Shown here piece by piece: positions 1 through 7,872 of a stretch of DNA of 12,953 nt. This DNA comes from Verrucomicrobiia bacterium (GTDB lineage: Bacteria > Verrucomicrobiota > Verrucomicrobiia > Verrucomicrobiales > Akkermansiaceae), in the NCBI GenBank assembly GCA_947460915.1, contig CANHKJ010000063.1, positions 1 to 12,953 on the forward strand, in the 5' to 3' direction. A program made the position numbers and the translations under genes. Below the pieces are notes generated by a model that saw nothing but the letters and a program-made list of their open reading frames with translations, made no database searches and was not told where the DNA came from. The stretch's first letter is position 1, and each line of letters opens with the position of its first letter.

Positions 1-114
1 CATCACGGACAGTGATTCATCAGCAGCGACATTGCGGGCGCGAACGCAATCTTCCACGGCTGCATACATTGAGTCTAATTCGTTGATTTCCGCTTCAATG
101 AGGCAACGCGCCAT
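1..114 (-). CDS. Possible N-terminal fragment of an unknown protein, cut by the left edge
   Basis: On the minus strand an open frame runs from an ATG at 112-114 off the left end of the window. It begins MARCLIEAEINELDSMYAAV and continues with charged, helix-like sequence (38 codons visible). A TAG stop lies nine codons upstream in the same frame and no other common start codon lies between, so the ATG is the natural start if the gene is real. I recognise no family. No clear Shine-Dalgarno sequence precedes it. The composition looks protein-like, but the stretch is short and the overlapping plus-strand frame 2-139 is also open, so this may be chance or a pseudogene tail. It would be divergent from the large peptidase gene. 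Confidence 0.3.
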   Translation of the reverse strand, partial: MARCLIEAEINELDSMYAAVEDCVRARNVAADESLSVM

Positions 115-146
115 GCGCCGAAGCGCATTTTCGCTCGACTAAATTC

Positions 147-173
147 TTGAAGGACACTACGATAAATTATTAT
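147..173 (+). promoter_or_regulatory. Candidate sigma70-like promoter upstream of the M60 peptidase gene
   Basis: A TTGAAG hexamer (147-152) is followed after 15 bases by TATTAT (168-173) in a locally AT-rich patch. This would give a leader of roughly 85 bases before the ATG at 265. The spacing is shorter than the usual 17 and the match is by eye only. It is the best candidate in the 115-264 gap, which otherwise shows nothing recognisable and no good ribosome binding site before the start codon. Confidence 0.22.
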
Positions 174-264
174 GCAAGTCAGTCAGTAATGCCGCATTGC
201 CCGATCAGTAAAGCTTTAATGAGCGTAACCCAAAACGCCGACCTGACTCTTAGCCATTCTCAAC

Positions 265-3200
265 ATGAAAACCCAATATGCTCTAACCGCTTTGGCGCTT
301 CTAGCCTTGGCTAACTCGCCACTCTGCGCCGCCACCGTGACCGCCAGCGCGGCAGCTCCCGTTATAGACGGCGAGGACCTCGCCAATCTCGGCACCCAGA
401 CTGCCACCGACAAGTGGTGGCCTGAGAATTCCGCCGCCGGGGCCGCCAAGGGTCAGACATTCCGCACACGCAACGAGGCCCTCAGGTTCAAAGCCTTGAC
501 CTACCGGATCACCACCAGCGTTCCCGGGACCAAGGTTTATACCATCCGCATCGGCAAGATTTCCGGTAACACTTTCACACCGGTCTATACCGAAACTGCC
601 ACCCAGACTGCTACCTGGGCCGCCAATAATCACGTCACTTGGCGGCTTGACACTCCTATCATTCTGCAGCCGAACACATTTTACGGAGTCGATGTGGCAT
701 TAAAGAGTTCCACTACTCCATGGGGGGATGGCATTCCCTATATTTCTATGACGGCGGACGAGTTTTCTGATGGGGTGAGCTATGGTTCTGGCACTAGCGG
801 CGTTGGAAACACGACGATCACAGCCGGCGATGACGACCGACGCTTTCATCTCGACATCGAGAAACCCATCGGCGGCTGGTCGCTCGTCGCCACACACCCG
901 GCGGACAATGCAACCAATGTCTTCGCCTCGAATCCACTGTTGGCCACTTTCAGCCAGAACATCGTGCGCGGCACTGGCAACATCACGCTCAAAAATCTCA
1001 CGGACAACACTAGCACCGTCATTCCCATCACTGACCCGAGAGTCGTGATTTCCGAGAACCTGCTCACGATCAATCCCGGTAGCAGTTTTATCGCGAGCAA
1101 AGCCTGGGCCGTGCGCATCGACCCGACCGCCATCACCAGTGCTCTGGGCGATACTTATCCCGGCATCACCAATGACACCGACTGGAACTTCAGCACTGGC
1201 GTGGGCGATCCGCTGTATCTCGCTCTCGTAGCGCTCAGGAACCACATCACCGGCGCCACGACGCTCACTGCAGCGCAGATCTCTGCGCACAAGACGACGA
1301 TCGATCAGCAAAATGTCCGTCTTGCCGACAGCGCAGCACTCATCACTGCAGCGTTCGACCTAGTGAGGGCCTACGATGCTTCCACTGGAAACCGCTGGTA
1401 TGTCAACGGCCTGCCCGCCCGCGCTTCCGTCACTAACGATATCCATTGGACGCTTTGGAATGTGCAGCAATACATCATGGACGTGGTTTACAACGACACC
1501 ACGCTGGCAACTCACGAGAGCGTGCTGAATGGTTTCAAGTTCGGCAGCGCGTCAAGTTTCCCCGGCGCATGTAACCCGCCAGCGAACCCGACGGACACCA
1601 CACGCACCGTGACAATCAAGGCCAGCTATGCGAATACGGTAGGATGGACAACGCAGGGAGATGGCAGCGGCACATTCGCGCGCAAACCGACTGGCTGCTA
1701 TCTTGCTCCCGGCTCGATTGCCACGGTCACTGTGCCAGCGGCGCTGGTGGGCAAGGGTTTTAAAATCCGGGTCGGCGCGCACTCGTGGGATTTTTCTAAT
1801 AAGCCCTCGATCAAGCGTCTAGATCGTTCCACGGTCCTTTACCCCATCAACGCGGTGGAAACCAAAGTCGCCTGCCCGCATGGCGGAGGGATTTATATCG
1901 AGGTGCCATGGCTCGCCAACCAGGGCAACGTGAACGTTTCCGTGCGCAATGCCGTCCGCTCGCCTTACTTTTCTGCGAAGAGTTTTCACCAGACGACGCC
2001 TGCGGACTGGCTGACCGAACGCACCAACCCTGGGCCGTGGGCGGATTTCCAGTCGGATAAATTCATGATGCAGGTCCCAAGGAGCTGGATTTACGCAATG
2101 CCCGACCCGACCCAGGTGATGAAGGACTGGGACGCTGCGATGGATGCCGTCAACGATCTACTTGGCTTCCCGCAAATCCGCGGTAAGGAATCCTTCTACC
2201 TTCAGGCCGATGTCCTGATTCGCACTTCCGTTTTCGCACCGGGCTATCCGGCCGTGAACGTCGGCGGCTACAGTGCCACGGCCAATTACAATAACGGCTA
2301 TCATACCCATTACTTGATCCGAGGTCCGCAGTATGGTACCGATGACGCGCAGGTGGAGTTTCACGAGCAGGGCCACGGCTACTTTTTTGACAAGTTTCCC
2401 GGTGAGACCGAGTCCAACGTAAACCTGCCGTTTGTGCCCGTCCTGCATCGGAAATTCGGAATCAATCTGGACACAGCCTTCAGGGCGTCACTGGCTGATA
2501 ACATCACCTACCGCACGCTGGAGACGACTGCGATGGCGTGGATGACTGTGTTTAATTTTTCCCCCAACAAAGCGGAGATGGCCGATGGCGAAAAAGCCTA
2601 CCAGCTCAAGGGCCACGCAAAGTTCGTGGACATCGCCCGCATCTACGGTTGGGGTGTTCTCGGTAATTATTGGAAGTCTTTCGTGACCGATTCCGAGAAT
2701 GGCGTCAATTACGCGACGGACACGGATAGCCTTCTACTGCGCCTGTCCAAGAACGTGGGCGCGGACATCCGACCCTTGTTTCATTTCTGGGGAATCTATC
2801 CGCAGAACGCCACCAACCTGCGTAATGCGATCAACAATGCCGGACTTGTCGCACCTGTGGAAATCTACGACCGGCTCGTGCGTTACAAATCCCTCGCGCC
2901 GGCCAACAATACCGCCTTCCGGGATTTCGCCACCAAGTGGTGGACCAGGCAACCCAGCTCCAGCGGTTTCTGGGAGGAGCGAGAGCACGCCACTCAATGG
3001 AACAACTACAATGAGAATTCCGCCATCGGCATCACCAATCGCGTACAGGAACTCATCGACCTTTACTACCCAAACGGCCGGCCCACCACCATCACAGGGC
3101 CCGTTGTCGGAAACTTCAGCCCTACCGACAATTCCACCGGCGTCGCTCTGGACGCCAACCTGGTGGTGACCTTCAACAAGGCCATCGTTCGTGGCACGGG

Positions 3201-5496
3201 CAACATCACGCTCACCAACCTAACCGACGGCACATCGACTAACATCGCAATCACCAACACAGCCCAGGTTTCCATCGCTGGCGAAGTGATGACGATCAAC
3301 CCCACAGCGAATCTCCTCCCCAGCAAAACGTATGCCCTCAAAATTGATCCGACCGCGCTTGACGGAGTGGTCACAAACAGTTTTGCCGGGATCAGCGACA
3401 CCGCGACTTGGAACTTCACCACTATCACCCCACCACCGGCTGGCGTGACTGGCCTCACCTTGTGGCTGGATGCCTCGCAGCTCACGGGCTTGAGCGACGG
3501 GGCCACGCTCAATACTTGGAACGAAATGTCCGGGCTCGGCAATCATGCCACAAGGACTACCGGTGCACCCACCTATGAGACCAATGAACTCAACGCGCGA
3601 CCGGTCGTGCGTTTTCCTGTTGGCAACGGAGCCAGTTTTAGTTTTCCACGGATGACCAACATCCGCACGGTTTTCTGGGTGATGAAACAGCAGAATCCTA
3701 GCGAGATGAAGTTTCTTTTAGGTGATACTACCGATTACCACTTTCACCGTGGCACCGTAACCCCCTCCAAGATTTGGCATTCCACCTATACTTCGTCCCG
3801 CATCAAAGATGGTACGACCAGTTTGAACGGCCTGGCCGTCAATGGTACCACGACCAACCTGCCTGTCGGGTGGAATTTGCTCTCGGTTACAACTACGGAT
3901 GTTGTCAACGCCAGTAATCTCAGCGCAGATCGGACTAACGGTCGCTCCTGGGAGGGCGACATCGCCGAAGTTATGATTTATAACAGGGCGCTGAGCGCAA
4001 CCGAGAGCGAACAGATCAGCAGCTATCTGACTGCAAAGTATGCCCTAGATACTACCTCCGGCTCGCCCGTGATCTCCACCTACAGCCCCGCCGACGACGC
4101 GATCGGCGTGGCCCCCGACGCAGACCTTGAGGCTACCTTCAGCGAACCAATCGCCAAGGGCACAGGCCATATCACGATCAGAAATCTTACAGACGGAACG
4201 GCCACAAACATTGCGGTTACCGATGCCCAAGTGACGGTCTCAGGAGCAACCCTAACGATCAACCCGACGGCAGACCTCCTAGCCGGAAAAAACTACGCCA
4301 TCCAGATCGCAGCAACCGCCATAGATGACCTGACAGGGAACAGCTTCGCTGGCATCACAAGTGACACCGTGTGGAACTTCGGCACTGAAGTGCCACCGCC
4401 CGTTTTTGTTATGTTCGCTGACAATTTCAACCGGCCGAACAACACTGACCTGAATACCTCGACCGTCGGTAAGTCGGGGTCGCTTGGCGCGTTGAATTGG
4501 GTCGAGAAGGTCGGCTCTGGCGGAAACGCATCAATCTCAGGCAACGCGATCTTTGCCTCCGGTTCTACCAGCGGCTTCTGCATGTCTTATGTCGATCACA
4601 ATTTCATCAATTCCGCAATCTCCAGTGGCGGAGGCTTCAGCATCAGTATCGACATCGAGAATTACTCGACACAGGGCACCGTACGACTCGCTGGGATTGC
4701 CATGGGCATGTCGAAAGCCGAGGCAGAGGGATGGGCTCACAACGTTCCAACCAGTTTCTCTTACGCTGATTTGTTCGTTGGCTACCGCGGCAATCAAAGC
4801 GCGATCCAGGTTTTCGAAAACGGAACCGAGGTGATCAACAATGCGACCGCAGGTGATGCATCCACGCTCCCGAAGAGACTTCAGATCGATTTCACATGCT
4901 CAGACTTCAATGTCGGCTCGACGGTGAACTATGAGGTTACTTTCGGCGGTATCGCGATGGGCTCCGGATCATTCACTTGGAGCGGCACCAACGAGAACTA
5001 CATCGGTGTCTATTCCAACTTATTCCCCTCAAGCGGCACGACCGGTCAATTAGACGATTTTGCGGTTACCGCGCTGATTGCCGAGCCACCCTCTCCCTAC
5101 GAAACATGGGCTGCCACCAACTCCCTTGGCAGCAATGCGGACGGGGACTTCGACAGCGACGGCGTGCCAAATGCCATCGAATTCGTGCTCGGTGGCGATA
5201 AGAACACGCAGGACCTCGGCAAGCTCCCCACCGCCACCACCGACGGCAGCAACATGACCTTCACGTTCGTGCGCGACAGAGATTCAGTCGATTCGCGAGT
5301 GAGCGTCGCCATCGAAGTCGGGACCGCCCTCGGCGTATGGCCTAACGTCTTCACAGTTGGAGGCAACACCGCCGGTTCCACTGCTGGTGTCTCCGTAATC
5401 GATAACGGTAACGGCACTGATACTATTACCCTTACCCTTCCCAAGGCACCGGACAACAAGAAATTTGCCCGTCTCAAGGTAGCTATCACGGACTAA
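265..5496 (+). CDS. Secreted multidomain M60-type (enhancin-like) metallopeptidase with SbsA Ig-like and lectin-like domains
   Basis: This 1743-residue protein is predicted to be exported: residues 1-23 form a signal peptide (MKTQY, a hydrophobic Ala/Leu core, then a likely cut after SPLCA). An N-terminal beta-rich region (about 36-202) matches no family I can name. SbsA-type Ig-like domains (Big_5) occupy about 203-312, 945-1053 and 1267-1375; all share a GTG(N/H)IT(L/I)xNLTD motif, an LTINP or MTINP motif and a final WNF. The peptidase unit spans about 455-850: a beta-sandwich with TGCYLAPGS near 476, then HEQGH at 700-704 and TESNVN with Glu716. This fits the M60 gluzincin pattern HEXXHx(8-28)E, so the Zn ligands would be His700, His704 and Glu716, with Glu701 catalytic. 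A LamG/concanavalin-like region (about 1060-1261) and a second lectin-like beta region (about 1381-1604) follow. The tail (1612-1743) carries a DxDxDxDG calcium-loop-like motif at 1626-1633. M60 enzymes cleave mucin-like glycoproteins; that substrate is inferred here. There is no clear Shine-Dalgarno, and the start was chosen from the signal peptide. Confidence 0.88.
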   Translation: MKTQYALTALALLALANSPLCAATVTASAAAPVIDGEDLANLGTQTATDKWWPENSAAGAAKGQTFRTRNEALRFKALTYRITTSVPGTKVYTIRIGKISGNTFTPVYTETATQTATWAANNHVTWRLDTPIILQPNTFYGVDVALKSSTTPWGDGIPYISMTADEFSDGVSYGSGTSGVGNTTITAGDDDRRFHLDIEKPIGGWSLVATHPADNATNVFASNPLLATFSQNIVRGTGNITLKNLTDNTSTVIPITDPRVVISENLLTINPGSSFIASKAWAVRIDPTAITSALGDTYPGITNDTDWNFSTGVGDPLYLALVALRNHITGATTLTAAQISAHKTTIDQQNVRLADSAALITAAFDLVRAYDASTGNRWYVNGLPARASVTNDIHWTLWNVQQYIMDVVYNDTTLATHESVLNGFKFGSASSFPGACNPPANPTDTTRTVTIKASYANTVGWTTQGDGSGTFARKPTGCYLAPGSIATVTVPAALVGKGFKIRVGAHSWDFSNKPSIKRLDRSTVLYPINAVETKVACPHGGGIYIEVPWLANQGNVNVSVRNAVRSPYFSAKSFHQTTPADWLTERTNPGPWADFQSDKFMMQVPRSWIYAMPDPTQVMKDWDAAMDAVNDLLGFPQIRGKESFYLQADVLIRTSVFAPGYPAVNVGGYSATANYNNGYHTHYLIRGPQYGTDDAQVEFHEQGHGYFFDKFPGETESNVNLPFVPVLHRKFGINLDTAFRASLADNITYRTLETTAMAWMTVFNFSPNKAEMADGEKAYQLKGHAKFVDIARIYGWGVLGNYWKSFVTDSENGVNYATDTDSLLLRLSKNVGADIRPLFHFWGIYPQNATNLRNAINNAGLVAPVEIYDRLVRYKSLAPANNTAFRDFATKWWTRQPSSSGFWEEREHATQWNNYNENSAIGITNRVQELIDLYYPNGRPTTITGPVVGNFSPTDNSTGVALDANLVVTFNKAIVRGTGNITLTNLTDGTSTNIAITNTAQVSIAGEVMTINPTANLLPSKTYALKIDPTALDGVVTNSFAGISDTATWNFTTITPPPAGVTGLTLWLDASQLTGLSDGATLNTWNEMSGLGNHATRTTGAPTYETNELNARPVVRFPVGNGASFSFPRMTNIRTVFWVMKQQNPSEMKFLLGDTTDYHFHRGTVTPSKIWHSTYTSSRIKDGTTSLNGLAVNGTTTNLPVGWNLLSVTTTDVVNASNLSADRTNGRSWEGDIAEVMIYNRALSATESEQISSYLTAKYALDTTSGSPVISTYSPADDAIGVAPDADLEATFSEPIAKGTGHITIRNLTDGTATNIAVTDAQVTVSGATLTINPTADLLAGKNYAIQIAATAIDDLTGNSFAGITSDTVWNFGTEVPPPVFVMFADNFNRPNNTDLNTSTVGKSGSLGALNWVEKVGSGGNASISGNAIFASGSTSGFCMSYVDHNFINSAISSGGGFSISIDIENYSTQGTVRLAGIAMGMSKAEAEGWAHNVPTSFSYADLFVGYRGNQSAIQVFENGTEVINNATAGDASTLPKRLQIDFTCSDFNVGSTVNYEVTFGGIAMGSGSFTWSGTNENYIGVYSNLFPSSGTTGQLDDFAVTALIAEPPSPYETWAATNSLGSNADGDFDSDGVPNAIEFVLGGDKNTQDLGKLPTATTDGSNMTFTFVRDRDSVDSRVSVAIEVGTALGVWPNVFTVGGNTAGSTAGVSVIDNGNGTDTITLTLPKAPDNKKFARLKVAITD

Positions 5497-5553
5497 TTAC
5501 CCGGAGAACTACAAGGAAAAATACTTTTCAACTGACTTAACGCAGAGTTCATA

Positions 5554-5568
5554 GACTGTTTGCCAAAA
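5554..5568 (+). repeat. Left terminal inverted repeat of the IS630-like element
   Basis: The sequence GACTGTTTGCCAAAA is an exact reverse complement of 6020-6034 and is preceded by the target dinucleotide TA. Confidence 0.85.
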
Positions 5569-5671
5569 ATAATTACCGAAATGCGAAAATGAAAGTTATA
5601 CAAACGTTTGAATTACTTCAACATGAGACATCTTACGTCCGCGCATTAGTCCTGATCTTGATTCTTGCACA

Positions 5672-6019
5672 CTCCCTGAGTTTGTCGTAGCCAACTATGC
5701 GTGCGCTAATGAGAAGGCTCGCAAGCGCCTTGATGCCACCGACTTAAAATTGTTCTCGTGCTCGACAACGCCAGCTGGCACACGGCAAAAAGTTTGCATT
5801 GTGCATCACATCAAACCATTTTATTTGTCGGCCTATAGCCCCGATTTCAATCCGATCGAGAGGCTTTGGCAACACATCAAAAGCCATCACCTAGCGAGCT
5901 ATATCACCAACAAAGGATGTGAGTAGGAGAAAAAGCTCTTCGATAGACTACAATCACTCTTGCGAACTCCCGACAACGTCCAATCCATCTGCGCTAATCG
6001 ATCCTTTAACGGAACATAA
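5672..6019 (+). pseudogene. IS630-family transposase C-terminal remnant (frameshifted, with an internal stop)
   Basis: Reading with two frame changes gives a recognisable IS630 DDE C-terminus. 5672-5750 encodes PEFVVANYACANEKARKRLD. The frame then shifts in an A-run and 5752-5800 encodes VLVLDNASWHTAKSL, containing the second catalytic Asp. It shifts back, and 5804-6019 encodes PFYLSAYSPDFNPIERLWQ, with the catalytic Glu in NPIERLW, and ends in TAA at 6017-6019. An in-frame TAG lies at 5924-5926. The DNA-binding N-terminus and the first catalytic Asp are missing. A short open stretch from an ATG at 5589 (MKVIQTFELLQ) may be the remaining N-terminus joined across the deletion, but I cannot confirm that. 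The two frameshifts compensate each other, so the decay is fairly recent. Confidence 0.85.
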
Positions 6020-6034
6020 TTTTGGCAAACAGTC
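6020..6034 (-). repeat. Right terminal inverted repeat of the IS630-like element
   Basis: TTTTGGCAAACAGTC is the exact reverse complement of the left end at 5554-5568 and is followed by TA at 6035-6036. It begins directly after the transposase stop codon. Confidence 0.85.
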
Positions 6035-6136
6035 TAACTTCTTCGCAGGCGATTCATCGAGATCAGATGGTTCAGTCGGATCGGGCCTTCTCCGAATCAG
6101 CGAAAGTAGTGTATTGTGCAGAAGTATTTTTTTCAT
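6035..6136 (-). pseudogene. Short minus-strand reading frame interrupted by the IS630-like element
   Basis: An ATG at 6134-6136 opens MKKILLHNTLLSLIRRRP and runs 34 codons to the TA where the IS630-like element is inserted; the frame then continues into the element to 5954. If the element and one TA are removed, the frame would end at once in TGA. It lies about 40 bases downstream of the repeat at 6177-6246, in the repeat's orientation, and an 11-base palindrome (GCGGGTCCCGC, 6140-6150) lies just before its start. No family is recognised. It may be a small gene, the 5' end of a lost gene, or chance. Confidence 0.22.
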
Positions 6137-6176
6137 TTCGCGGGTCCCGCAATCTCTGCCCCGAGGCGCACTTATT

Positions 6177-6246
6177 GCTAGGAATTTGCTTTTGAGGTGA
6201 AGGCCGTTGAAAGAGCCGGTGGCCGGACCGGAGGCGGGGGAAAAGG
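6177..6246 (-). repeat. 70-bp dispersed repeat, copy A
   Basis: This copy matches copy B (7500-7569) at 67 of 70 positions, and similarity stops sharply at both ends. On the minus strand it begins CCTTTTCCCCCGCC, has a short dyad (CCGGT, GGCCGG, ACCGG) and the core GGCTCTTTCAAC, and ends AAAAGCAAATTCCTAGC. A more diverged third copy lies at 11541-11610. Its C-rich end coincides with the breakpoint of the truncated methyltransferase fragment 6248-6337. Function is unknown; it could be a MITE- or REP-like element or a recombination site. Confidence 0.85.
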
Positions 6247-6247
6247 A

Positions 6248-6337
6248 GGTTGGTAAATTGAGAATGGGCTCTGGGTACACCCATTTGGAGTAATGGTTGG
6301 AGAAGATGTCTTGTAAAGGGGGGGCGCTTGTATTCAT
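6248..6337 (-). pseudogene. N-terminal fragment of a second methyltransferase, cut at repeat copy A
   Basis: Eleven bases after the stop of the methyltransferase gene upstream on the same strand, an ATG at 6335-6337 opens 30 codons: MNTSAPPLQDIFSNHYSKWV, then YPEPILNLPT. The HYxxWVYPxPI pattern resembles the segment that precedes the SAM-binding domain in a group of bacterial class I methyltransferases; this is recalled family knowledge and was not searched. The frame runs straight into the CCTTTTCCCCCGCC end of the 70-bp repeat, so the rest of the gene is gone. The tight spacing suggests that the two methyltransferases formed an operon in the source genome. Confidence 0.45.
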
Positions 6338-6348
6338 GAAGAACTGAC

Positions 6349-7413
6349 TCAAGGGGATTTACGATACACCAGCCATCGCATATCAATGGGGCAATCTTCA
6401 GCAGACATCTGGAAAACATCCAGGCCCGACACCCAGTCGGAATACCAGCCTGTGGGTGGCCAAGCAGTGGCAGGCAGATGGGTTTTTTCGTAATCGTGAA
6501 CACTCTCGTCCGAGGTCAGAGTCAGGGCCAGTCCTTGGCTGGCCACAGTCAATTCTTCGGGTGTGAAGAAGCAGGTGTAAACCTGCTGCGCAAACTCGCG
6601 AGCGGCATCATCGGCCGAGTAATGAGGGCGAGAGACAAATGCGTTAAACAACAGTGCACCGCCTGGTGCCAACTGTTGCGCCGCCAGTTCGAACAAGCCA
6701 CGCAGCTGCGCGACCGTGCGAAAGTCGGAAACCACCTCGGACAGTAAAATCAGATCATAGGGCCCACGCAGCTCGTCGCGGACTTGGAACACGTCTTTGC
6801 AAATGACCTGAACACTTAGCGACTCTTGCTCGGCAGTGGTGGTCAGTATCTCTGCAAATTTGGGCGTCATCTCGACTGCGTCCACCGTGCATCCCCAACG
6901 TGCCAAGGCCAAGGTGTTGCGCCCCGTGCCTGCGCCAATGTCCAGCACGCGTTGGCCACGCGGCGCACCCCACTGCCGCGCCATGGCCATCACCTTGGCG
7001 TCGGGCTCGGTGCCAAAGAAGGGGGGCTTGCGTGTGCTGACCCAGTTCTCATAAGTTTGCTCGATCGTGGCATGTTGCGGCGCCACAAAATAATTCAACA
7101 AACCACCCACTGCTGCCTGATAGGACACTGTAATCTGCGAGCGCTGCGATCGGCTGAACGCTTCTTTGAGCTGGCCATCCAAGATGTTTTTGAGCTGTGC
7201 AAGCTCGGCCTCGCTCAGAGTGCGGCCTTGAGCAGCAAATAACTCGGCACAACGACGGGTGTAATCACCCACAAGGCTGGGCACGGCGGGCAGTGTCAGT
7301 TTGCCCTCGCAGGCCAGGCGGCGGTTGATTTTGCTCGTCATGGCCTCGCGCTGGCGTAGGGGGTCGGAGGGTTTCATATATGTTCTGGATGGAATGGATA
7401 ACAGTGCGTTCAT
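6349..7413 (-). CDS. Class I SAM-dependent methyltransferase, probably horizontally acquired
   Basis: The 354-residue protein should transfer a methyl group from S-adenosylmethionine in the cytoplasm; the substrate is unknown. The Rossmann core has motif I VLDIGAGTGRN (156-166), an acidic ribose-binding Glu in AVEMTP (179-184), the post-motif segment YDLILLSEV (219-227) and QQLAPGGALLFNAF (246-259). A roughly 150-residue, mostly helical N-terminal extension (TRRCAELF, SYQAAVGGLLNYF, YENWVSTRKPPFFG) distinguishes it from minimal enzymes. The C-terminus WLVYRKSP looks complete. The ATG at 7411-7413 follows AGAAG, a weak ribosome site; an ATG at 7375-7377 is an alternative. It lies alone on the minus strand between two 70-bp direct repeats and upstream of a second methyltransferase fragment. 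By eye its sequence style recalls Betaproteobacteria, so transfer is likely but unproven. Confidence 0.82.
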   Translation of the reverse strand: MNALLSIPSRTYMKPSDPLRQREAMTSKINRRLACEGKLTLPAVPSLVGDYTRRCAELFAAQGRTLSEAELAQLKNILDGQLKEAFSRSQRSQITVSYQAAVGGLLNYFVAPQHATIEQTYENWVSTRKPPFFGTEPDAKVMAMARQWGAPRGQRVLDIGAGTGRNTLALARWGCTVDAVEMTPKFAEILTTTAEQESLSVQVICKDVFQVRDELRGPYDLILLSEVVSDFRTVAQLRGLFELAAQQLAPGGALLFNAFVSRPHYSADDAAREFAQQVYTCFFTPEELTVASQGLALTLTSDESVHDYEKTHLPATAWPPTGWYSDWVSGLDVFQMSAEDCPIDMRWLVYRKSP

Positions 7414-7499
7414 TCTTCTGATGGCGCGAGTCTGGGTTCACATTCGAGATCGCAATAGACTTCAAAAAAGTGTTAGAAACTGTTTTGGAGCATGTGAGG

Positions 7500-7569
7500 G
7501 CTAGGAATTTGCTTTTGGGGTGAAGGCCGTTGAAAGAACCGGTGGCCGGACCGAAGGCGGGGGAAAAGG
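7500..7569 (-). repeat. 70-bp dispersed repeat, copy B
   Basis: Direct repeat of copy A (67/70 identical) in the same orientation, 1323 bases away. The methyltransferase gene starts 87 bases further along the minus strand. At its C-rich end the reading frame of a decayed minus-strand gene (7571-7847) runs into the repeat. One of the three differences from copy A removes the outermost base pair of the small CCGGT/ACCGG dyad. Confidence 0.85.
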
Positions 7570-7570
7570 G

Positions 7571-7847
7571 GACGGAAGAAGTGTTTCGGCGCGTATGTGG
7601 GCGGTGTTTCGGTAAGAAAAAATCCAAGTCCACGCTGGTAATCGGCGAATTCGGGAGATTTCACAGCGGCAGTCATTTGTAGCGAGCGTAGCTCTCCGTA
7701 CCGCTTTGCCAAGATTTTTTTGGCATCGGTTGCATTTTTTGAACCCGCCGGGCGTGATCATGTATATTCGAGAACCAAGATGCGCCCGTCGTCCAATTGG
7801 ACTTCGGGTGCGTTCCATGTGGGACTCTTGTAGGTTTCGAGGCTCAT
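7571..7847 (-). pseudogene. Decayed unknown gene with an in-frame TGA, truncated at repeat copy B
   Basis: An ATG at 7845-7847, preceded by the ribosome-site-like GGCGAAGG, opens MSLETYKSPTWNAPEVQLDD and GRILVLEYT and then meets TGA at 7758-7760. The same frame goes on without another stop as SRPAGSKNATDAKKILAKRY, GELRSLQMTAAVKSPEFADY and QRGLGFFLTETPPTYAP, up to the edge of repeat B. The continuity of protein-like sequence across the TGA suggests a single gene that lost a sense codon. I recognise no family. It may have been a small cytoplasmic protein of about 90 or more residues whose 3' end was replaced by the repeat. Confidence 0.5.
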
Positions 7848-7872
7848 CCTTCGCCGCCGCATCACCCCTAGG

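Larger units (their letters stand above)
5554..6034 (+). mobile_element. Internally deleted IS630-family element with perfect terminal inverted repeats and TA duplication
   Basis: The element is 481 bp long. It starts with GACTGTTTGCCAAAA (5554-5568) and ends with the exact reverse complement (6020-6034), and each end is flanked by TA (5552-5553 and 6035-6036). TA target duplication is the hallmark of IS630/Tc1-type transposition. The interior holds only the C-terminal part of a transposase, whereas full IS630 elements are roughly 1 kb or more, so the central part has been lost while both ends were kept. It can at most be moved by a transposase supplied elsewhere. It sits 57 bases after the M60 gene stop and appears to have landed in or beside a broken minus-strand reading frame. 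Confidence 0.85.

Noticed and set aside
265..5496. CRISPR or tandem DNA repeat array within the large gene
   Set aside because: The three repeated blocks are diverged protein domains of about 110 residues, not short identical repeats with spacers.
5954..6352. Minus-strand open frame of 132 codons treated as one gene
   Set aside because: It is a chance fusion of the methyltransferase fragment, repeat copy A, the short MKKILL frame and the IS630-like element, each with its own edge.
6177..7569. Integron gene cassette with attC sites
   Set aside because: Gene and repeat order is suggestive, but the repeats lack the RYYYAAC and GTTRRRY boxes and the long dyad of attC, and no integron integrase is adjacent to the repeats.
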